Assembly (NCBI GenBank): GCA_002898855.1 | Contig: BEIR01000061.1 | Span: 1-7,208 of the forward strand | Reading direction: 5' to 3' | DNA: 7,208 nt | From: a bacterium HR41 | GTDB taxonomy: Bacteria > Actinomycetota > Thermoleophilia > Solirubrobacterales > Thermoleophilaceae | In this document: piece after piece, positions 5,982 to 7,208 of the stretch | Layout of the letters: each line of letters begins with the position of its first letter | How positions within the stretch are numbered: the first letter of the stretch is position 1 | Notes under the pieces: generated by a model | Told to the model about the DNA's origin: nothing | The model's database searches: none | The model's input: the letters and a program-made list of their open reading frames with translations, nothing else | Program-made: the position numbers and the translations under genes

Positions 5982-6926
5982 GTGCCAAACACCCGCCTGC
6001 TGATAGTTCCGCTGGCGGCCGCGCTCGCGGCGACCCTCGCCGCCTGCGGCGGCAACGGCGGTTCGAACGGAAACGGGAGCGGCCTCAGCGGTTCGATCCG
6101 CATCGACGGCTCGAGCACCGTCGCCCCGCTCAGCGAAGCGGCCGCGGACGAGTTTCAGCAGAAGAACTCCGGCGTGCGCGTTACCGTCGGCACGTCCGGA
6201 ACCGGCGGTGGCTTCGAGAAGTTCTGCCGTGGCGAGATCGACATCGCCGACGCCTCGCGCCAGATCGAGGACGACGAGAAGGCCCTCTGCCGCAAGAACG
6301 GCGTCGAATGGGCCGAGGTTCAGGTCGCCAACGACGGTATCGCCGTCGTGGTGAACAAGGACAACGATTTCGTCAAGTGCTTGACGGTGGCCGAGCTGCG
6401 CAAGATCTGGGATCAAGGCTCGCGCGTCAAGAACTGGAACCAGGTGCGCTCGAGCTTCCCGAACCGGCCGATCGAGCTCTACGGACCAGGCACCGACAGC
6501 GGCACCTTCGACTTCTTCACCAAAGCGATCAACGGCGAGGAAGGTCGCGGCCGCACCGACTACAACGCGAGCGAGGACGACAACGTTCTCGTGCAAGGTG
6601 TCGCTGGCAACGCCGGGGCACTCGGCTACTTCGGCCTCTCCTACTACGAGCAGAACCAGGACAAGCTCAAGCTCGTCGAGGTCGACGGCGGCCAAGGCTG
6701 CGTGGCGCCAACCAAGGAAACCGTCCAGAACGGCACCTACAAGCCGCTCTCGCGCCCGCTCTTCATCTACCCGAGCCGTGAGGCGCTGCAGCGCCGCGAG
6801 GTGCGGGAGTTCGTGCGCTTCTACATCGATAACGAGAAGCAGCTGACGAAGCGAGCGCTGTTCATCGACCTCACCGACGCACAGCAACGCAAGGCGCGGC
6901 AGGAGGTCGAGAAGCTCGCGGGCTGA
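5982..6926 (+). CDS. pstS: Phosphate ABC transporter substrate-binding lipoprotein PstS
   Basis: This 314-residue extracytoplasmic phosphate receptor delivers inorganic phosphate to the PstCAB importer. It has a short lipoprotein signal peptide with lipobox LAAC, lipidated Cys22, and a Gly/Asn/Ser-rich tether (23-37). Phosphate-binding loops of the PstS family are all present: GSSTVAP (43-49), GTSGTGGGF (70-78) with DIADASRQI (87-95), and GPGTDSGTFDFF (168-179). NASEDDNVLVQGVAGNAGALGYFG is the conserved C-terminal-lobe segment (given in part as key residues S-D-N and GNxGxLGY). The length is normal for PstS. Four Cys remain after the lipobox, a possible pair of disulfides. The GTG start is set by AAGGAG 7 nt upstream. 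pstC follows on the same strand with a 37-bp gap. A PHO-box candidate upstream suggests induction by phosphate starvation. Confidence 0.96.
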   Translation: MPNTRLLIVPLAAALAATLAACGGNGGSNGNGSGLSGSIRIDGSSTVAPLSEAAADEFQQKNSGVRVTVGTSGTGGGFEKFCRGEIDIADASRQIEDDEKALCRKNGVEWAEVQVANDGIAVVVNKDNDFVKCLTVAELRKIWDQGSRVKNWNQVRSSFPNRPIELYGPGTDSGTFDFFTKAINGEEGRGRTDYNASEDDNVLVQGVAGNAGALGYFGLSYYEQNQDKLKLVEVDGGQGCVAPTKETVQNGTYKPLSRPLFIYPSREALQRREVREFVRFYIDNEKQLTKRALFIDLTDAQQRKARQEVEKLAG

Positions 6927-6951
6927 ACGGCGTGAGCGCTACCCACGACAC

Positions 6952-6956
6952 GGAGG
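6952..6956 (+). promoter_or_regulatory. Shine-Dalgarno pointing to a CTG start for pstC
   Basis: GGAGG (6952-6956) is followed after 7 nt by CTG at 6964. No other codon at this distance is a usual start. A minimal ORF, GTG 6932 to TGA 6967, encodes 11 residues, spans this site, and its TGA overlaps the CTG as CTGA. Confidence 0.55.
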
Positions 6957-6963
6957 TCGATCG

Positions 6964-7208
6964 CTGAGCGCTCTGCCCACAAGCGGAGCGGCAGGGGTTC
7001 CGGGGCGCCCGACGGGGCGCCTCGGAACCCGCCGCGCGCGTTGGGGCGAGCGCTTCGTCGTTGCGCTCCTGTTCGTTTGCGGCGCGCTGTCCGTTGCCAC
7101 CACCGTTGGGATCGTGGTGGCGCTGGCGATCCCGGCGATCGAGTTCTTCCGCGCAGTCGATCTCTTCGACTTCCTCACCGGGACGAACTGGTCGCCGCTC
7201 TTCGCCGA
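6964..7208 (+). CDS. pstC: Phosphate ABC transporter permease PstC (N-terminal part)
   Basis: This is the inner-membrane permease subunit that pairs with PstA and the ATPase PstB to import phosphate bound by PstS. Eighty-one residues are visible before the right edge. A basic, Gly/Pro-rich cytoplasmic N-terminus (1-30) contains RRARWGER. The first membrane helix follows (31-59, FVVALLFVCGALSV...). The PstC hallmark FLTGTNWSPLF (70-80) then places WxP after the helix as in family members. The frame is open back into pstS, but no ATG, GTG or TTG occurs in it between the pstS stop and the middle of the first helix. CTG 6964 with GGAGG 7 nt upstream is the best start. The alternative is a lost base after GTG 6932, which would give MSATHDTEVDR before the frame change. 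A strong hairpin covers codons 11-23. Identity is secure from position and motif; the start is uncertain. Confidence 0.88.
   Translation, partial: MSALPTSGAAGVPGRPTGRLGTRRARWGERFVVALLFVCGALSVATTVGIVVALAIPAIEFFRAVDLFDFLTGTNWSPLFA
6995..7030 (+). other. Strong 16-bp hairpin at the start of pstC
   Basis: Positions 6995-7010 pair with 7015-7030 without interruption (16 bp, one G-U at 7003/7022, otherwise mostly G-C) around a GACG tetraloop. The left arm begins GGGTTCCGG and the right arm ends CGGAACCC. It starts 31 nt after the proposed CTG and lies 69 nt past the pstS stop. No T-run follows, so complete intrinsic termination is unlikely. Such structures between a binding-protein gene and its permease gene commonly protect the upstream message or damp downstream expression (established for other ABC operons). 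Applying that here is inference. Confidence 0.65.

Noticed and set aside
5050..6003. Plus-strand 317-residue ORF opposite the response regulator
   Set aside because: It is the antisense of a well-defined receiver/winged-helix protein and has no features of its own.
5796..6887. Minus-strand 363-residue ORF opposite pstS
   Set aside because: It is the complement of a clear PstS. Its Val/Leu/Asp-rich composition follows from PstS codons.

Overview
The window is about 70% G+C with strongly Arg/Ala/Gly-rich coding. It carries an LAAC-type lipobox, an actinobacterial-style PHO-box candidate, and a tRNA without an encoded CCA. This points to a high-GC Actinomycetota chromosome. The polytopic membrane protein and HELRY-type membrane protein suggest a Thermoleophilia/Solirubrobacterales-like lineage, but that placement is inference. 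I see no mobile elements, CRISPR array or rRNA.

Layout. Positions 1-5805 are all on the minus strand. From left to right they hold: the 5' two-thirds or more of a secreted trypsin-like (S1) serine protease gene that runs off the left edge; a short-chain dehydrogenase/reductase; a tRNA-Asp(GTC); and a four-gene co-directional cluster. Read in transcription order the cluster is an OmpR/PhoB-type response regulator, a small four-helix membrane protein, a membrane-anchored cupredoxin-like protein with no Cys, and a roughly ten-helix membrane protein. The last two overlap by ATGA. Divergent on the plus strand are pstS (phosphate-binding lipoprotein) and the start of pstC (phosphate permease), which runs off the right edge.

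The 176-bp gap between the response regulator and pstS contains two adjacent 11-bp units resembling an actinobacterial PHO box. The simplest reading is that the regulator is a PhoP/PhoB-like controller of the Pst system. No histidine kinase is in the window. The regulator also heads the cupredoxin/membrane-protein cluster, so phosphate status and this uncharacterised, possibly metal- or redox-linked membrane module may be co-regulated. That is inference.

Three sequence oddities deserve attention. (1) The protease's well-formed ATG, Shine-Dalgarno and signal-peptide n-region are out of frame with the rest of the protein, next to an imperfect 14-bp tandem repeat. (2) pstC has no in-frame ATG/GTG/TTG before its first membrane helix, but has a CTG at ideal distance from a GGAGG. 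(3) A 16-bp hairpin lies in the first codons of pstC, where it could set the PstS:PstC ratio. Oddities 1 and 2 would both also be explained by one missing base each, so sequence quality must be excluded first.
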